In this document: piece after piece, positions 63,346 through 64,000 of the stretch
Numbering within the stretch: the stretch's first letter is position 1
Layout: each line of letters begins with the position of its first letter
From: Stercorarius parasiticus
Lineage: Eukaryota; Chordata; Aves; Charadriiformes; Stercorariidae
Assembly: GCA_013396915.1 (NCBI GenBank)
Contig: VWZL01002216.1
Location: forward strand, 183,987-247,986
Direction: 5' to 3'
DNA: 64,000 nt
Position numbers and translations under genes: made by a program
Notes under the pieces: model-generated
What the model was told of the DNA's origin: nothing
Seen by the model: the letters and a program-made list of their open reading frames with translations, nothing else
Database searches by the model: none

Positions 63346-64000
63346 CCTCACAGCCACAACCCACACGCCATTATCCCACAGCCTCCGACAAGAAAGAAAG
63401 AGACAGACAGAGAGAGAGAGAGAGGGAGAGAGAGAGACAGACACCGAGAGGGAAAGGGGGGATGGGGGACTATGCACACGCACAAATAATAATACAATTA
63501 AATAAGGGATTTACATACAGACACACACGCACGCGAAATAGTGGCAGGATAAATAAGCCAGGAGGAGAGTGGTATCGAAGAAGGGGGGATAAAAAAAATA
63601 TATTAAAAAAATTAAAAAAAAATTAAGAAAAACTCAAAACGTTTTCTCTTCTTCTGGATATCGCACGGGGGGGGCGGGGGGTAAAGCCACCGTGGAAGGG
63701 GAGAACAGAAAGAGGGAGGTGGTAAGTAATCCAACGACGGGGAGATTAAGATCAAAATCCTCCCTGTTCCTCTTGTCTTCTCACTCGCATAAGGAGGGGA
63801 GGGAGATGAGGTAAGGTGAAGGGGTAATTGATCCAACAAGAGAATAAAAATGGGGTAATTAATCCAGGGGGGCTAGGGGTAAAAATCAGTTGACATCCCT
63901 CCTTCCTCTCTTCTCAGATGCCAAGCAATTCCTACGAGAAGTAGGAAAAATAAATAATCCAGTGGGGGCAATTAATCCAGAAACCTCCCTCCTCTTCCTC
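63346..64000 (-). promoter_or_regulatory. MED13: MED13 5' UTR and upstream region
   Basis: This is non-coding sequence upstream of the MED13 ATG. It holds an (AG)n repeat (63391-63455), an A/T-rich stretch (63586-63632), a G-run (63666-63681) and four TAATCC motifs between 63727 and 63978. No TATA box stands out and the transcription start cannot be placed. The CpG-rich part lies mainly inside exon 1 and the start of intron 1 (about 63180-63340). Confidence 0.6.
63391..63455. repeat. (AG)n simple repeat upstream of MED13 ATG
   Basis: AGAAAG, AGAC and AGAG units run for about 65 bp with few interruptions. In the MED13 sense it is a CT tract in the presumed 5' UTR or promoter. Confidence 0.9.

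Overview
The window is vertebrate nuclear DNA, most likely from a bird: it contains multi-exon genes with GT-AG introns, AT-rich introns, a CpG-rich promoter and two short CR1 retrotransposon tails of the kind common in sauropsid genomes. The species cannot be determined from the sequence. There are no prokaryotic, phage, viral or CRISPR features.

Two conserved genes fill it, both on the minus strand and in the same direction. MED13 (Mediator kinase-module subunit 13) runs from its start codon near 63345 to its stop codon at 10439-10441. I could place all 30 coding exons; they join in frame to an ORF of 2179 codons plus stop, with reading-frame phase matching at every junction. A long 3' UTR follows, ending near 6585-6609. 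INTS2 (Integrator complex subunit 2) starts at 6461 and leaves the window at base 1 after 11 coding exons (518 codons, somewhat under half of the protein).

Layout by region: 1-6461 INTS2 5' half; 6462-6560 INTS2 GC-rich promoter; about 6585-10438 MED13 3' UTR; 10439-36732 MED13 exons 30 to 4 in a fairly compact array; 36733-51051 and 51221-61083 the two largest MED13 introns (14.3 and 9.9 kb), with no recognised gene; 61084-63345 exons 2 and 1; 63346-64000 MED13 upstream region. An assembly gap (22 N) lies at 45901-45922 and a single N at 43506.

Both products act on RNA polymerase II transcription. MED13 links the CDK8/CDK19 kinase module to core Mediator; INTS2 belongs to the Integrator complex, which processes snRNA 3' ends and terminates paused polymerase. 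I see no wholly new system here. The best leads are regulatory: the very short MED13 3' end to INTS2 start spacing, a perfect miR-208-type seed site and Pumilio-like motifs in the MED13 3' UTR, a (GGGTCT)4 quadruplex motif in INTS2 intron 1, and a cluster of TAATCC motifs upstream of MED13.
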